Of a stretch of DNA of 64,000 nucleotides, positions 40,048 through 50,008 are shown in pieces. The stretch comes from Agromyces albus (GTDB lineage Bacteria; Actinomycetota; Actinomycetes; Actinomycetales; Microbacteriaceae). The translations under genes and the position numbers were made by a program. The notes under the pieces are model-generated. The model was not told the DNA's origin, searched no databases, and saw only the letters and a program-made list of their open reading frames with translations. Where the stretch lies: the NCBI RefSeq assembly GCF_030815405.1, contig NZ_JAUSWX010000001.1, positions 2,728,001-2,792,000 on the forward strand, written 5' to 3'. The number at the start of each line of letters is the position of its first letter. Position 1 is the first letter of the stretch.

Positions 40048-40704
40048 CTACGCCCCCTTCACTGCGTTGCGGACGAAAACGAGACGGCCGCGAGCACCGG
40101 GAACCGCGCCCTTGACGAGCAGCAGGCCCTTCTCGGCGTCGACGGCGTGCACGCGGAGGTTCAGCACGGTGACGCGCTCGCCACCCATGCGACCGGCCAT
40201 GCGCATGCCCTTGAAGACACGGCTGGGGGTCGACGAAGCACCGATCGAGCCGGGCTTGCGGTGGTTGCGGTGCGAACCGTGCGAAGCGGAGACGCCCTTG
40301 AAGTTGTGGCGCTTCATGACACCCGCGAAGCCCTTGCCCTTGCTCGTGCCGACGACGTCGACGAGCTGGCCGGCTTCGAAGGTGGCGTCGACCGTGAGCT
40401 CCTGGCCGAGCTCGTACGTCGCGGCATCCGCGGTACGAACCTCGGCGAGGTGACGGCGAGGCGTGACGCCTGCCTCACGGAAGTGGCCGGCGGCCGGCTT
40501 GGTGACCTTGCGGGGGTCGATGGCGCCGGCGGCGATCTGAATGGCGTCGTAGCCGTCCTTCTCGGGCGTGCGCAGCTGCGTCACGACGTTCGGCGCGATC
40601 TCGATGACGGTGACGGGGACGAGCTGGTTGTTCTCATCCCACACCTGGGTCATGCCCAGCTTGGTGCCGAGCAGTCCCTTCACGTTCTTGGTAGCGGTGG
40701 ACAT
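40048..40704 (-). CDS. rplC: 50S ribosomal protein L3
   Basis: 218 residues; early assembly protein. [12 protein letters not shown] at the N-terminus and the loop [16 protein letters not shown], which holds the methylatable Gln region in other species, are present. Confidence 0.98.
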   Translation of the reverse strand: MSTATKNVKGLLGTKLGMTQVWDENNQLVPVTVIEIAPNVVTQLRTPEKDGYDAIQIAAGAIDPRKVTKPAAGHFREAGVTPRRHLAEVRTADAATYELGQELTVDATFEAGQLVDVVGTSKGKGFAGVMKRHNFKGVSASHGSHRNHRKPGSIGASSTPSRVFKGMRMAGRMGGERVTVLNLRVHAVDAEKGLLLVKGAVPGARGRLVFVRNAVKGA

Positions 40705-40712
40705 CAGTTACC

Positions 40713-41021
40713 TCAGAGCTTGATCTCGATGTTGACGTCGGCCGGGAGGTCGAGACGCATGAGCGAGTCGACGGCCTTGGGCGTCGGGTCCACGATGTCG
40801 ATGAGACGCTTGTGGGTGCGCATCTCGAAGTGCTCGCGGCTGTCCTTGTACTTGTGGGGCGAACGGATGACGCACACCACGTTCTTCTCGGTGGGAAGCG
40901 GCACGGGGCCGACGACCGTGGCGCCCGCGCGGGTCACCGTGTCGACGATCTTTCGCGCCGAGGTGTCGATGACCTCGTGGTCATACGACTTCAGTCGAAT
41001 GCGGATCTTTTGTCCCGCCAT
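40713..41021 (-). CDS. rpsJ: 30S ribosomal protein S10
   Basis: 102 residues; ribosome head and NusG partner (NusE). Contains [21 protein letters not shown] and [22 protein letters not shown]. First gene of the S10 operon, preceded by a 520-base region without a gene. Confidence 0.98.
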   Translation of the reverse strand: MAGQKIRIRLKSYDHEVIDTSARKIVDTVTRAGATVVGPVPLPTEKNVVCVIRSPHKYKDSREHFEMRTHKRLIDIVDPTPKAVDSLMRLDLPADVNIEIKL

Positions 41022-41544
41022 CTGCTGACTCTCTCTCTGTCAAGGCGTCGTACCCCTTCCAAGGCATTGGACGCCACGTAGCTACTCCGTGTGAAGCACC
41101 ACTGTTCTGCTGTCAAAGGCCGGTGATCGAGCCTGTCGAAACCACCTGGACGTGGTGGTCTCGACACGCTCGACCTTCGTGCCCCCTCGCCGACCCCTGC
41201 ACTCAGGCATTTCGCCCGGGCGCAGACATACCAGTGCCTTTGCAGGCAAAGGCCCATATCTTGTGGTTGTCGGCTCAGTTGTGTTCTGCTACCCGCGGCC
41301 TAGCCTGACCCCTTTTGCTCCGTGGAGCCGGGTGACTATGCACTGCCTGGCAGTGATCCGATCGGCGCGCACTCGGGCACGCGTTCGAAATGTTGAACTC
41401 AACGAGTTTGCCACAGTCCGGCCCTTCATGCAACCCGGGCGTGTCGCGCCGCCGCGGTTCCCAGCCGGAGCCCGGGCGAGCGGATGCCTCAGCCCCGCGC
41501 AGCACGTGATGGAATCGAAGTGCACACCGCCGACGGGAGGCCAC
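41022..41544. promoter_or_regulatory. Gene-free region upstream of the S10 operon and the OsmC gene
   Basis: 523 bases between divergent genes. It holds a 47-base imperfect hairpin (41127-41173), a perfect 18-base palindrome GCCTTTGCAGGCAAAGGC (41236-41253) and a perfect 15-base palindrome CACTGCCTGGCAGTG (41341-41355). A TTGACA-like word at about 41116-41111 (minus) has no good -10 partner at 16-18 bases, so I do not call the S10 promoter precisely. An open frame through the region on the plus strand has no ribosome site and is not called. Confidence 0.5.
41127..41173. repeat. Intergenic palindromic repeat, copy 2
   Basis: Three 6-bp stem segments (TCGAGC/GCTCGA, TGTCGA/TCGACA, ACCACC/GGTGGT) separated by single mismatches, with a 7-base loop. 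It shares the core CGAGCCTGTCGA with the element at 31365-31418; both lie in ribosomal-operon intergenic regions. Confidence 0.7.
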
Positions 41545-42018
41545 ATGCCTGAACACGCGCACCGGGTCAGCGCGCACATCGGACCGGGCAGCGTCTCCGT
41601 GACGCGCACCGGAACCCGCACCTACGAGGGGATGAACGAACGCGGTTCGACCGTGCGCATCGGCCCCGTCGACGCGGAAGGGCACTTCACGCCGGGCGAA
41701 CTGCTGAAGCTCGCACTCGTCGGTTGTGCGGGCATGAGCTCCGACCGGGTCGCCGCCCGGCGTCTCGGCGATGACTACGCGATCACGATCTGGGCGCACG
41801 GGACATCTGATCCCAAGGAGAACCGCTATCTCCGCATCGACGAAGAGCTCCTCGTCGACCTGTCGGGTCTGGCCGAGTCGGAACGAAGCACGCTCATCGA
41901 CATCATGTCGAAGGCGATCGAACGCGGATGCACCGTGGCTCGCAGCGTGCACGACAGCATCGACCTCGAGACCACCATCGACGGCACCCGGCCTGAGCGC
42001 GGGCGCCGGCGCTCGTGA
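41545..42018 (+). CDS. OsmC family peroxide-reductase-like protein
   Basis: 157 residues from an ATG with a GGGAGG ribosome site 5 bases upstream. The two family cysteines are C61 (VGCAGM) and C129 (ERGCTVARSV), which in OsmC/Ohr proteins form the thiol centre that reduces organic hydroperoxides. The glutamate-containing segment TPGELLKLALVGC fits. Likely cytosolic detoxification, but many OsmC-like proteins have no tested substrate. Convergent with the acyltransferase, with stop codons adjacent. Confidence 0.8.
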   Translation: MPEHAHRVSAHIGPGSVSVTRTGTRTYEGMNERGSTVRIGPVDAEGHFTPGELLKLALVGCAGMSSDRVAARRLGDDYAITIWAHGTSDPKENRYLRIDEELLVDLSGLAESERSTLIDIMSKAIERGCTVARSVHDSIDLETTIDGTRPERGRRRS

Positions 42019-43221
42019 TCACCTGGATCCGTGGTGGGTCGTCACCGAGCTCGCGGCGACCTGCGGCGCCGCGAACCCTGTGACGAGGAGCAGTGCCGCC
42101 GCGACCCCGAGGCCGCTGAGGATGACCGCCGGCCGCCGCAACGGGGCATCCGTCGTTCCGATCCGGAAGGGGTCCTCGATCCACCGCTTCGACAACCCCG
42201 CGATCGCGAGGCTCAGCCCCACGAGGAGCACCATGAGCCATGGCGGGCTCGGCACGCCGGTGACGTACGGCACGAACATGAACACGGGCCAGTGCCAGAG
42301 GTAGAGCGAGTACGACACGTCGCCGACCCACTGCACGGGCGCCAACCCGGTGAGGCGCGCCGTGGACCACGAGGTCAGCGGCATCCCGGCCCAGATGACG
42401 GCGAGCGTACCGGCGACGGGGATCACCGCGACCCAGCCCGGGAAGACCGTCACGCCGGTGAACGTGACGATCGGCACGACGATGAGCGCAATGCCCAACC
42501 AGGAGATGACGGTGCGCAGCCGCTCGCGCCCCACCGGCGCTGCAGCGAGGGCCAGCAGTCCGCCGATGCCGAACTCCCAGCCGCGGGCGATCGTCGAGAA
42601 GTAGGCGAGGTTGTGGTCGGCTGCCGTCAGGGCGACGCCGTAGGCGAATGAGGCGATGGTGACCACTACGAGCGCGACGGCGGCGACGGTTCGCACGCTC
42701 GCTCCGCGTACACGGGCGAACCACAGGGAGCCCACCACGAGGAATGGCCAGACGAGGTAGAACTGCTCCTCCACCGAGAGCGACCAGAAGTGCTGCACGG
42801 GCGTTGAGCGCAGGTCGTCGCGTGCGGGGTTCTGCGAGTCGGCCGCGAGCTGCCAGTTCTCGACGTAGAGCGTGCTCGTCACGATCTCGCGGAAGAACCC
42901 CGACCATTCGCGCTGCGGCACGAACAGGAGCGTGAGCACCGACACAGCGAGCAGCGTCGCGACCGCGGCGGGCAGGATGCGTCGGGCGCGACGCTCGTAG
43001 AACCGCTTGAGCGAGATCCGGCGCGCCGATCCGGCGTCGCGCAGCAGGAGGCCCGTGATGAGGAAGCCCGACACGACGAAGAACACGTCGACGCCCATGT
43101 AGCCCGCCGGTGCCACCGCCGGCCACCCGTGATGGAGCACCACGGCACAAACGGCAACGGCCCGGAGAGCTTGAATCTCGGGCCGTACTGTCGATCGGGG
43201 CAACTCGGGCGGTGAAGCCAT
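42019..43221 (-). CDS. OafA/YrhL-type acyltransferase-3 membrane protein
   Basis: 400 residues, about ten membrane segments. Typical motifs: PEIQALRAVAVCAVVLHHGW (catalytic His near residue 32), GYMGVDVFFVVSGFLI, RFYERRARRILPA and FWSLSVEEQFYLVWP. It lacks the periplasmic SGNH hydrolase domain found in longer OafA proteins. Likely O-acetylates a surface polysaccharide or teichoic-type polymer. The ATG at 43221 is 7 bases from a TACGCT -10 box, so the mRNA looks leaderless. Confidence 0.88.
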   Translation of the reverse strand: MASPPELPRSTVRPEIQALRAVAVCAVVLHHGWPAVAPAGYMGVDVFFVVSGFLITGLLLRDAGSARRISLKRFYERRARRILPAAVATLLAVSVLTLLFVPQREWSGFFREIVTSTLYVENWQLAADSQNPARDDLRSTPVQHFWSLSVEEQFYLVWPFLVVGSLWFARVRGASVRTVAAVALVVVTIASFAYGVALTAADHNLAYFSTIARGWEFGIGGLLALAAAPVGRERLRTVISWLGIALIVVPIVTFTGVTVFPGWVAVIPVAGTLAVIWAGMPLTSWSTARLTGLAPVQWVGDVSYSLYLWHWPVFMFVPYVTGVPSPPWLMVLLVGLSLAIAGLSKRWIEDPFRIGTTDAPLRRPAVILSGLGVAAALLLVTGFAAPQVAASSVTTHHGSR

Positions 43222-43348
43222 CCGGTTCAGCGTAACCCGATCGGGGGGTACGGCGCCAACTGTGGATGGTGTAGGCGTAACACGCCACGCTGCGCCCCGC
43301 TCCCCGTGGGCGAAGGAGCCGGACGACAAAGGAGCCGGTCGACGACGA

Positions 43349-43376
43349 AGGGGCCGGGCCCGAAGGCCCGACCCCT
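43349..43376 (-). terminator. Terminator hairpin after tuf
   Basis: A 12-bp stem with one mismatch and a CGAA loop (TTCG on the transcribed strand, an especially stable tetraloop), 53 bases beyond the tuf stop codon. No U-tract. Confidence 0.75.
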
Positions 43377-43428
43377 GTCGGTGTGCTCGAGGCAAGCCGC
43401 GCGGACGCGGCCTCCCTGGTGAGCGGTG

Positions 43429-44622
43429 TTACTTGATGATCTTCGTGACCGTACCGGCGCCGACGGTGCGACCACCCTCACGGATGGCGAAGCCGAGGCC
43501 CTCCTCCATGGCGATCGGCTGGATGAGCTCGACCGTCATGTCGGTGGTGTCGCCGGGCATGACCATCTCGGTGCCCTCGGGCAGCGTGATGACGCCGGTG
43601 ACGTCGGTGGTGCGGAAGTAGAACTGCGGACGGTAGTTCGCGTAGAACGGGTTGTGACGACCGCCCTCCTCCTTGGAGAGGATGTACGCGGTGCCCTCGA
43701 AGTTCGTGTGCGGGGTGACCGAACCGGGAGCGACGACGACCTGGCCACGCTCAACGTCTTCACGCTTGGTGCCGCGGAGGAGGAGGCCGCAGTTCTCGCC
43801 GGCCCATGCCTCGTCGAGCTGCTTGTGGAACATCTCGATGCCGGTGACCGTGGTCTTCTGCGTCGGGCGGATGCCGACGATCTCGACCTCGGAGTTGATC
43901 TTCAGCGTGCCACGCTCGGCGCGGCCCGTGACGACGGTTCCACGACCGGTGATCGTGAAGACGTCTTCGATCGGCATGAGGAAGGGCTTGTCCTTGTCGC
44001 GCACCGGGTCGGGGATCGACTCGTCGACGGCGTCCATGAGGTCGAGGACCGACTGGGTCCACTTCTCGTCGCCCTCGAGGGCCTTGAGGCCGGAGACGCG
44101 GACAACCGGAGCGTTGTCGCCATCGAAGCCCTGGCTCGAGAGCAGCTCGCGGACCTCGAGCTCGACGAGCTCGAGGATCTCCTCGTCGTCGACCATGTCG
44201 GACTTGTTGAGCGCGACGAGCAGGTAGGGCACGCCGACCTGCTTGGCGAGCAGCACGTGCTCACGCGTCTGGGCCATCGGGCCGTCGGTCGCCGCGACCA
44301 CGAGGATCGCGCCGTCCATCTGCGCTGCGCCGGTGATCATGTTCTTGATGTAGTCGGCGTGACCCGGGGCGTCGACGTGCGCGTAGTGGCGCTTCGGCGT
44401 CTCGTACTCGACGTGCGAGATGTTGATCGTGATGCCGCGCTGACGCTCTTCGGGAGCGGAGTCGATCGACGCGAAGTCGCGCTTCACGTTGGTGGCCGAC
44501 GGGAACTTGTCAGCGAGCACCTTCGAGATCGCCGCGGTGAGCGTCGTCTTGCCGTGGTCAACGTGACCGATCGTTCCGATGTTGACGTGCGGCTTGGTCC
44601 GCTCGAACTTGGCCTTAGCCAC
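43429..44622 (-). CDS. tuf: Elongation factor Tu
   Basis: 397 residues. Delivers aminoacyl-tRNA to the ribosome. G1 [10 protein letters not shown]3 DAPGHADY, G4 NKSD and the C-terminal barrel [22 protein letters not shown] are intact. Last gene of the str operon, 112 bases after fusA; the AT-richer string TAACAT in that gap may give tuf its own start. Confidence 0.98.
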   Translation of the reverse strand: MAKAKFERTKPHVNIGTIGHVDHGKTTLTAAISKVLADKFPSATNVKRDFASIDSAPEERQRGITINISHVEYETPKRHYAHVDAPGHADYIKNMITGAAQMDGAILVVAATDGPMAQTREHVLLAKQVGVPYLLVALNKSDMVDDEEILELVELEVRELLSSQGFDGDNAPVVRVSGLKALEGDEKWTQSVLDLMDAVDESIPDPVRDKDKPFLMPIEDVFTITGRGTVVTGRAERGTLKINSEVEIVGIRPTQKTTVTGIEMFHKQLDEAWAGENCGLLLRGTKREDVERGQVVVAPGSVTPHTNFEGTAYILSKEEGGRHNPFYANYRPQFYFRTTDVTGVITLPEGTEMVMPGDTTDMTVELIQPIAMEEGLGFAIREGGRTVGAGTVTKIIK

Positions 44623-44734
44623 TGTGGGTCCTCCTCAGGACTCGTGTAGGAACCCCGGGCGCTGGATTGCGACCGGTGTGCTACGGGGTTTCGTTGATAT
44701 GTTACGCGAACCGGTTGGCTCGTGCGTCGGAGGC

Positions 44735-46849
44735 TTATTCGCCCTTGTTCTTCTGGACGATCTCGTCGGCGACAGCCTTCGGGACCTCCGCGTAGCTCTC
44801 GAACTCCATCGAGTACACCGCGCGGCCCGAGGTCTTCGACCGCAGGTCGCCGATGTAACCGAACATCTCCGAGAGCGGGACGTGCGCACGCACGACCTTG
44901 ACGCCGGCGGCATCCTCCATTGACTGGATCTGACCGCGACGCGAGTTCAGGTCGCCGATGACGTCACCCATGTATTCCTCAGGGGTGCGCACCTCGACGG
45001 CCATGAGCGGCTCGAGCAGAACCGGGTTCGCCTTGCGAGCGGCTTCCTTGAAGCCCATCGATCCGGCGATCTTGAACGCCATCTCCGAGGAGTCGACGTC
45101 GTGTGCAGCGCCGTCGAGCAAGCTCGCCTTGACGCCGACCATCGGGTAGCCGGCCAGGATGCCGTACTGCATGGCGTCCCGGAACCCGGCGTCGACCGAC
45201 GGAATGTACTCGCGCGGCACGCGACCACCCGTGACCTTGTTCTCGAACTCGTACGACTTCTCGGTCGTGACCTCGAGCGGCTCGATCGCGAACTGGATCT
45301 TCGCGAACTGGCCGGAACCACCGGTCTGCTTCTTGTGGGTGTAGTCGTGCTTCTCGACCGCGCGCTTGATCGTCTCGCGGTAGGCCACCTGGGGCTTGCC
45401 CACGTTGGCCTCGACCTTGAACTCGCGCTTCATGCGGTCGACGAGGATGTCGAGGTGCAGCTCGCCCATGCCCTTGATGACCGTCTGACCGGTCTCCTGG
45501 TTCTGCTCGGTGCGGAAGGTGGGGTCCTCCTCGGCGAGCTTCTGGATCGCCGTGCCGAGCTTCTCCTGGTCGGCCTTGGTCTTCGGCTCGATGGCGACCT
45601 CGATCACGGGGTCGGGGAACGTCATCGACTCGAGCACGACCTGGTTGTCGGGGTCGCAGAGCGTGTCGCCGGTCGTCGTGTCCTTCAGACCGATGACGGC
45701 GTAGATGTTGCCCGCGGTGACCGAGTCGACCGGGTTCTCCTTGTTGGCGTGCATCTGGAAGATCTTGCCGATGCGCTCCTTGCGGCCCTTAGTCGAGTTG
45801 ATGACCTGGGCACCCGAGTCGAGGTGACCCGAGTAGACGCGCACGTAGGTGAGGCGACCGAAGAAGGGGTGCACCGCGACCTTGAACGCGAGCGCCGAGA
45901 ACGGCTCCTGCGCGTCGGCGTGACGGAGGATGACCTTCTCCTCGTCGCGCGGGTCGTGGGCCTCGATGGCCGGCACGTCGAGCGGCGACGGAAGGAAGTC
46001 GATCACGGCGTCGAGCATCGGCTGCACGCCGCGGTTCTTGAACGCCGAGCCGCACAGCACGGGGTAGATCTCGGAGTTGATCGTGAGCTTGCGCACCGCT
46101 GCCTTGATCTCCGCGACGGTGAGCTCCTCGCCGCCGAAGAACTTCTCGAGCAGCACGTCGTCGGTCTCGGCGACGGTCTCGAGGAGCATCTGACGGTACT
46201 CGTCGGCCTTGTCCTTGAGGTCGGCCGGGATCTCCTCGATGGCGTACTTCGCACCCATCTGCACGTCGCCCTTGGCGTCTCCACGCCACGTGAGCGCGCG
46301 CATCTCGATGAGGTCGATGACGCCCTCGAAGTTCGACTCGGAGCCGATCGGGAGCTGGAGCACGAGCGGCTTCGCGCCGAGGCGCTTGATGATCGTCTCG
46401 ACCGTGAAGTAGAAGTCGGCGCCGAGCTTGTCCATCTTGTTGACGAAGCAGATGCGCGGGACGTTGTACTTGTCGGCCTGGCGCCAGACGGTCTCGGACT
46501 GGGGCTCGACGCCCTCCTTGCCGTCGAAGACGGCGACGGCACCGTCGAGCACGCGAAGCGAGCGCTCGACCTCGACCGTGAAGTCGACGTGGCCGGGGGT
46601 GTCGATGATGTTGATCTGGTTCTTGTTCCAGAAGCAGGTCACGGCGGCAGACGTGATCGTGATGCCGCGCTCCTTCTCCTGTTCCATCCAGTCGGTCGTC
46701 GAGGCGCCGTCGTGGGTCTCGCCGATCTTGTGGTTGACGCCCGTGTAGAACAGGATGCGCTCAGTGGTGGTGGTCTTGCCGGCATCGATGTGCGCCATGA
46801 TGCCGATGTTGCGGACCTTGCTCAGGTCGGTGAGCACGTCTTGTGCCAC
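44735..46849 (-). CDS. fusA: Elongation factor G
   Basis: 704 residues. Drives ribosomal translocation. G1 [10 protein letters not shown]3 DTPGHVDF, G4 NKMDK, and domains II-V are complete. Lies 84 bases after rpsG, with a 12-bp hairpin between. Confidence 0.98.
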   Translation of the reverse strand: MAQDVLTDLSKVRNIGIMAHIDAGKTTTTERILFYTGVNHKIGETHDGASTTDWMEQEKERGITITSAAVTCFWNKNQINIIDTPGHVDFTVEVERSLRVLDGAVAVFDGKEGVEPQSETVWRQADKYNVPRICFVNKMDKLGADFYFTVETIIKRLGAKPLVLQLPIGSESNFEGVIDLIEMRALTWRGDAKGDVQMGAKYAIEEIPADLKDKADEYRQMLLETVAETDDVLLEKFFGGEELTVAEIKAAVRKLTINSEIYPVLCGSAFKNRGVQPMLDAVIDFLPSPLDVPAIEAHDPRDEEKVILRHADAQEPFSALAFKVAVHPFFGRLTYVRVYSGHLDSGAQVINSTKGRKERIGKIFQMHANKENPVDSVTAGNIYAVIGLKDTTTGDTLCDPDNQVVLESMTFPDPVIEVAIEPKTKADQEKLGTAIQKLAEEDPTFRTEQNQETGQTVIKGMGELHLDILVDRMKREFKVEANVGKPQVAYRETIKRAVEKHDYTHKKQTGGSGQFAKIQFAIEPLEVTTEKSYEFENKVTGGRVPREYIPSVDAGFRDAMQYGILAGYPMVGVKASLLDGAAHDVDSSEMAFKIAGSMGFKEAARKANPVLLEPLMAVEVRTPEEYMGDVIGDLNSRRGQIQSMEDAAGVKVVRAHVPLSEMFGYIGDLRSKTSGRAVYSMEFESYAEVPKAVADEIVQKNKGE

Positions 46850-46893
46850 GGGGGTTCCTCCGGGAGGTTCAGGAACGGAAGGGGTGGGGTGAA

Positions 46894-46925
46894 CGGATGC
46901 CGCGGGCTGTGGGCCGCGGCATCCG
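46894..46925. other. Intercistronic hairpin between rpsG and fusA
   Basis: A perfect 12-bp stem (CGGATGCCGCGG/CCGCGGCATCCG) with an 8-base loop, just upstream of fusA in the str operon. No U-tract; in this position it is more likely to affect mRNA processing, stability or S7 autoregulation than to end transcription completely. Confidence 0.6.
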
Positions 46926-46933
46926 CTCTGCCA

Positions 46934-47404
46934 TTACCAGCGGTAGTGGGCGAAGGCGCGGTTCGACTCGGCCATCTTGTGAGTGTCTTCACGACGCTTC
47001 ACCGCGGCGCCGAGGCCGTTCGAAGCATCGAGGATCTCGTTGGTGAGGCGCTCGGTCATGGTCTTCTCGCGACGAGCCTTGGCGTAGCTGGTGAGCCAGC
47101 GGAGGGCCAGGGTATTGGCGCGGTGAGGCTTGACCTCGACGGGGACCTGGTAGGTCGAGCCGCCGACGCGGCGCGAACGCACCTCGAGGGTGGGGCGCAC
47201 GTTGTCGAGCGCCTTCTTGAGGGTGGCGACGGCGTCTTGGCCGTTCTTCTCGGCGACGTTCTCGAGCGCGTCGTAGACGATGCGCTGCGCGAGGTCCTTC
47301 TTGCCGTCGATGAGGATCTTGTTGACGAGCTGGCTGACGACGGGCGAACCGTAGACCGGGTCGGCGACGACGGGGCGCTTCGGAGCGGGTCCCTTGCGAG
47401 GCAT
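46934..47404 (-). CDS. rpsG: 30S ribosomal protein S7
   Basis: 156 residues; nucleates the 30S head. [20 protein letters not shown] and the C-terminal [11 protein letters not shown] are typical. One-base overlap (TAATG) with rpsL. Confidence 0.98.
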   Translation of the reverse strand: MPRKGPAPKRPVVADPVYGSPVVSQLVNKILIDGKKDLAQRIVYDALENVAEKNGQDAVATLKKALDNVRPTLEVRSRRVGGSTYQVPVEVKPHRANTLALRWLTSYAKARREKTMTERLTNEILDASNGLGAAVKRREDTHKMAESNRAFAHYRW

Positions 47405-47778
47405 TACTTCTTCTCCATCTTCGCGCCGTAGCGGCTACGGGCCTGCTTGCGGTTCTTCACGGCCTGCGTGTCGAGCGCGCCGCGGATGATCTTGTAGCGC
47501 ACGCCGGGGAGGTCTTTCACTCGGCCGCCGCGCACGAGCACCATCGAGTGCTCCTGGAGGTTGTGGCCCTCGCCGGGGATGTAGGCGGTGACCTCGGTGC
47601 CGTTCGAGAGCTTCACACGGGCGACCTTGCGGAGCGCCGAGTTGGGCTTCTTCGGGGTGGTGGTGTACACACGCGTGCACACGCCGCGCTGCTGGGGGTT
47701 GGCCTTCAGGGCGGGAGCCTTGGTCTTGGTGACCTTCGGCGAGCGACCCTTGCGGACCAACTGCTGAATGGTTGGCAC
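47404..47778 (-). CDS. rpsL: 30S ribosomal protein S12
   Basis: 124 residues from a GTG with an AAGGAG site. Decoding-centre protein; the streptomycin-relevant lysines are the wild-type residues in [12 protein letters not shown] and in [12 protein letters not shown]. First gene of rpsL-rpsG-fusA-tuf. Confidence 0.98.
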   Translation of the reverse strand: MPTIQQLVRKGRSPKVTKTKAPALKANPQQRGVCTRVYTTTPKKPNSALRKVARVKLSNGTEVTAYIPGEGHNLQEHSMVLVRGGRVKDLPGVRYKIIRGALDTQAVKNRKQARSRYGAKMEKK

Positions 47779-47883
47779 TGCTTCTCCTTGTTATTGCTGC
47801 ACGGTGACAGCGTGATGAATTTCACATCATGACCCACCGGCACTGCAGAGCTGCAGCGCCTGTGAGATGGTGGGTATGCCGTG

Positions 47884-47958
47884 GGGGCCCGCCCATTGGG
47901 CGGCCCTTGCAGTGTGCGACTTGTGCGAACCTAGCGTGCCGCCATGGGCACGGTTCAA
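47884..47958 (-). promoter_or_regulatory. Candidate str operon promoter and leader hairpin
   Basis: On the minus strand TTGAAC (47958-47953) and TAGGTT (47933-47928) are 19 bp apart, a long but possible spacer. Just downstream, about 47885-47905, the string GGGCCGCCCAATGGGCGGGCCC can form a strong leader hairpin. The rpsL start is a further 100 bases on. The upstream part of this 288-base gap contains nothing else I recognise. Confidence 0.4.
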
Positions 47959-48066
47959 GCGCGCGTCAACGCGCACACCCGGTCAATAGTAGTCGGCGGG
48001 TGTCATCCGGTCAAATGACGACGGATGCCGCGAGCGGCCGGCGCCGCCCCCGCGAACCTGCCCGGC

Positions 48067-48714
48067 TCAGCCGGGCCATCCCGGCGCGTCGAGCTCCCGA
48101 TCGAGGTCGGCGAGGAGCTCCTCCACTTGCGGCTCCACGAACTCCACGACGGCCTCGCCGATGCGGTGACGGTGCTGCGCGAGCTCGACGCAGATGCGAC
48201 GCCCGAGCTGCTTCGCGAAGTCGTCGGCGAGGCGGACCTCCTCGCGGAGGGCTTCCTTCTCCTCGAGGGTGAAGGGGCGGGGCGGGGGCTCGTTCGTCGC
48301 CGCCGCGACATCCGCCTCGAGTCCGGTCAGGGTGAAGAGGAACGGCTGGTCGGGCACCGGCTCGGGATCGAGGTCGAGTCCGAGGAACTCGGGGTCGAGC
48401 CCCTCCCCCGCGCGATACGGCCGGCGCGCCTTGCGCTCCTCGGCGAGACGGATCTCGCGGTGCAGCATCGGCAGGTTGCGCGCCGTGTAGTCGTCGACGG
48501 CCGCGTCGACGATGGCCTTCATGCGCATCGAGAACGCGTGCTGCACGGGATGCGGCACGTCGACGTCGAGTCCGGCCGCGGCGAGGATGGGCGAGCCGAA
48601 GCACCTCGTGCAGAGCCGCACGCGGGCGCGGTGGGTGCCCGGCCGCCACCGCGGCAGCCAGGCGAGCCAGCGGTCGACCTCGTGGCTGACGCGCGCCTCG
48701 ACGGAACCCTCCAC
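48067..48714 (-). CDS. Conserved hypothetical cytosolic protein
   Basis: 215 residues from a GTG at 48714; other starts further up are possible. Features: Trp-rich N-terminus (WLAWLPRWRPG), one LCTRCF cysteine pair, a charged middle with PEFLGLDLDPEPVPD, and a C-terminal helix-rich half (residues 135-215, Glu/Leu/Arg heptad-like, possibly coiled coil). No signal peptide or membrane segment. I do not recognise a family. The opposite-strand frames across it are shadows. Confidence 0.5.
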   Translation of the reverse strand: MEGSVEARVSHEVDRWLAWLPRWRPGTHRARVRLCTRCFGSPILAAAGLDVDVPHPVQHAFSMRMKAIVDAAVDDYTARNLPMLHREIRLAEERKARRPYRAGEGLDPEFLGLDLDPEPVPDQPFLFTLTGLEADVAAATNEPPPRPFTLEEKEALREEVRLADDFAKQLGRRICVELAQHRHRIGEAVVEFVEPQVEELLADLDRELDAPGWPG

Positions 48715-48785
48715 GCGTTCACGATACTGCCCGAGGCATCCGGGCACCTCGATCGTCGTTCTGCTGGCGCGCCGTGAGCCGGGAG

Positions 48786-49262
48786 TCACTCCTCCTCGTC
48801 GCGCTCCCACGGCCAGCGAGGGCGGCGCGCTCCACCCGATTGCGCTTGCGCCACAAGGGAGGCGAGCCATGCCACGAGCGCCGCGCAGGCCGGAATCAAC
48901 AGCCCGAAGAGGCTCACGCCGAAGGCGAGCCCGAAGATGAGGCTCGCGAGGACGGTGCTCGTCGCGATGGCGTAGCCGACGATCGCCACCACGACGGTGG
49001 CGAGCCACGTCCAGAGCGCTGCGAGGAGCACGGTCGTGAGCACCGCGAACGGCGCCCGCAGCCCCCGCGCCAGGTACAGGAGGAGCACAGCGACGGATGC
49101 CCCGACCGCGGCCGGCCCGACGAACGGGCCCGCGGCGCCGCTCGGGATCACCTCGGCGTCGGTGAGCAGGCTCCCGAACCCGTAGGCGCACACGACAAGC
49201 GCGAGATAGAGGGCCGCGGCGAACGCGGCCACGACCCAGGCGCGGCGGCGGGATTCCTCCAT
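48786..49262 (-). CDS. Hypothetical four-helix membrane protein
   Basis: 158 residues, ATG start. Four hydrophobic segments (about 9-33, 43-66, 72-95 and 100-140 as a long or double segment) and an acidic, Trp-containing C-terminal tail (RWPWERDEEE). Looks like a small actinobacterial membrane protein of unknown function, possibly the DUF6121 group, which I cannot verify. Confidence 0.55.
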   Translation of the reverse strand: MEESRRRAWVVAAFAAALYLALVVCAYGFGSLLTDAEVIPSGAAGPFVGPAAVGASVAVLLLYLARGLRAPFAVLTTVLLAALWTWLATVVVAIVGYAIATSTVLASLIFGLAFGVSLFGLLIPACAALVAWLASLVAQAQSGGARRPRWPWERDEEE

Positions 49263-49379
49263 GCTCCGACCCTACGCTCGCCGACGGTGCGACCGTCGGC
49301 GGGTGTCCACAGCCCGAGCATCGATCCGTCGAGCCGACGTCGATAGGGTCGAAGCATCCGTTCACACGAAAGGCTTGCA

Positions 49380-50006
49380 TTGCGCCCCACCGACGGCACT
49401 CTGGCCCAGCTCCCCGAGGAGTTCTCCCACTCTCGTTCGACCACGCGCACGCTCGTGTACTCGGTCCTCGCCGTGGCCGCGCTCGTGGCGCTCGTGCTCT
49501 CGCTCGTGAACTTCGAGGCCATTCGCGACGATGCAGCCGAGATGACCGGTCGTCGTGCCGGTCTCCGCGGCATCATCGCACCCGTCGTCGTCATCGCCTG
49601 CGCGTTCTTCGCGCTGCTGTTCGCCCTGCTCGCCGTGCGCGGGTCGCACGTCTGGCGACGGGTCGCCACCGGCACGGTGCTGTCTCGGCGGGAGTTCCGG
49701 ATCGACTGCACCGCCGACGTCGCCGCGCAGTGGCACTCGGCATTCGCCAGCGGCGACCCGGCGAACTACCTGCCGATCGGCAGCCACAAGAAGGGCGAGA
49801 CCTGGGTTCGGATCTACCTCGCGAACGACGATCGGATCGCGTTCGTCACCGTGCAGCACGGCACCGGATCGGCGCGGCGCACGTGGCCCCTCATCACGCT
49901 GCGGGACAGCGCCTACGTGCAGCTGAAGCGCCTCGGCGCCGCCGACTTCGGTAAGCCTTCCAGCCTCGGAGCCAAGGGCACCCTCGACCCATTCCTGCGC
50001 GGCTGA
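49380..50006 (+). CDS. Hypothetical two-helix membrane protein
   Basis: 208 residues from a TTG with a GAAAGG site 8 bases upstream; a TAGGGT -10 box lies at 49344-49349. Two transmembrane helices (about 26-45 and 64-87) are followed by a 120-residue soluble domain of beta-strand character ending KRLGAADFGKPSSLGAKG. Two bases separate it from the next gene, which also has two helices and a soluble domain, so they probably form a pair. Function unknown. Confidence 0.55.
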   Translation: MRPTDGTLAQLPEEFSHSRSTTRTLVYSVLAVAALVALVLSLVNFEAIRDDAAEMTGRRAGLRGIIAPVVVIACAFFALLFALLAVRGSHVWRRVATGTVLSRREFRIDCTADVAAQWHSAFASGDPANYLPIGSHKKGETWVRIYLANDDRIAFVTVQHGTGSARRTWPLITLRDSAYVQLKRLGAADFGKPSSLGAKGTLDPFLRG

Positions 50007-50008
50007 GC

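Noticed and set aside
41152..41544. N-terminal extension of the OsmC protein into the upstream region
   Set aside because: The extension has no similarity to OsmC, crosses palindromic elements and lacks a ribosome site; the ATG at 41545 has a good one.
48025..48777. Plus-strand frame opposite the 215-aa hypothetical protein
   Set aside because: Arg/Glu/Leu-rich composition typical of antisense frames here, and no start signal. The minus frame has a more natural protein composition, although I recognise neither, so some doubt remains.
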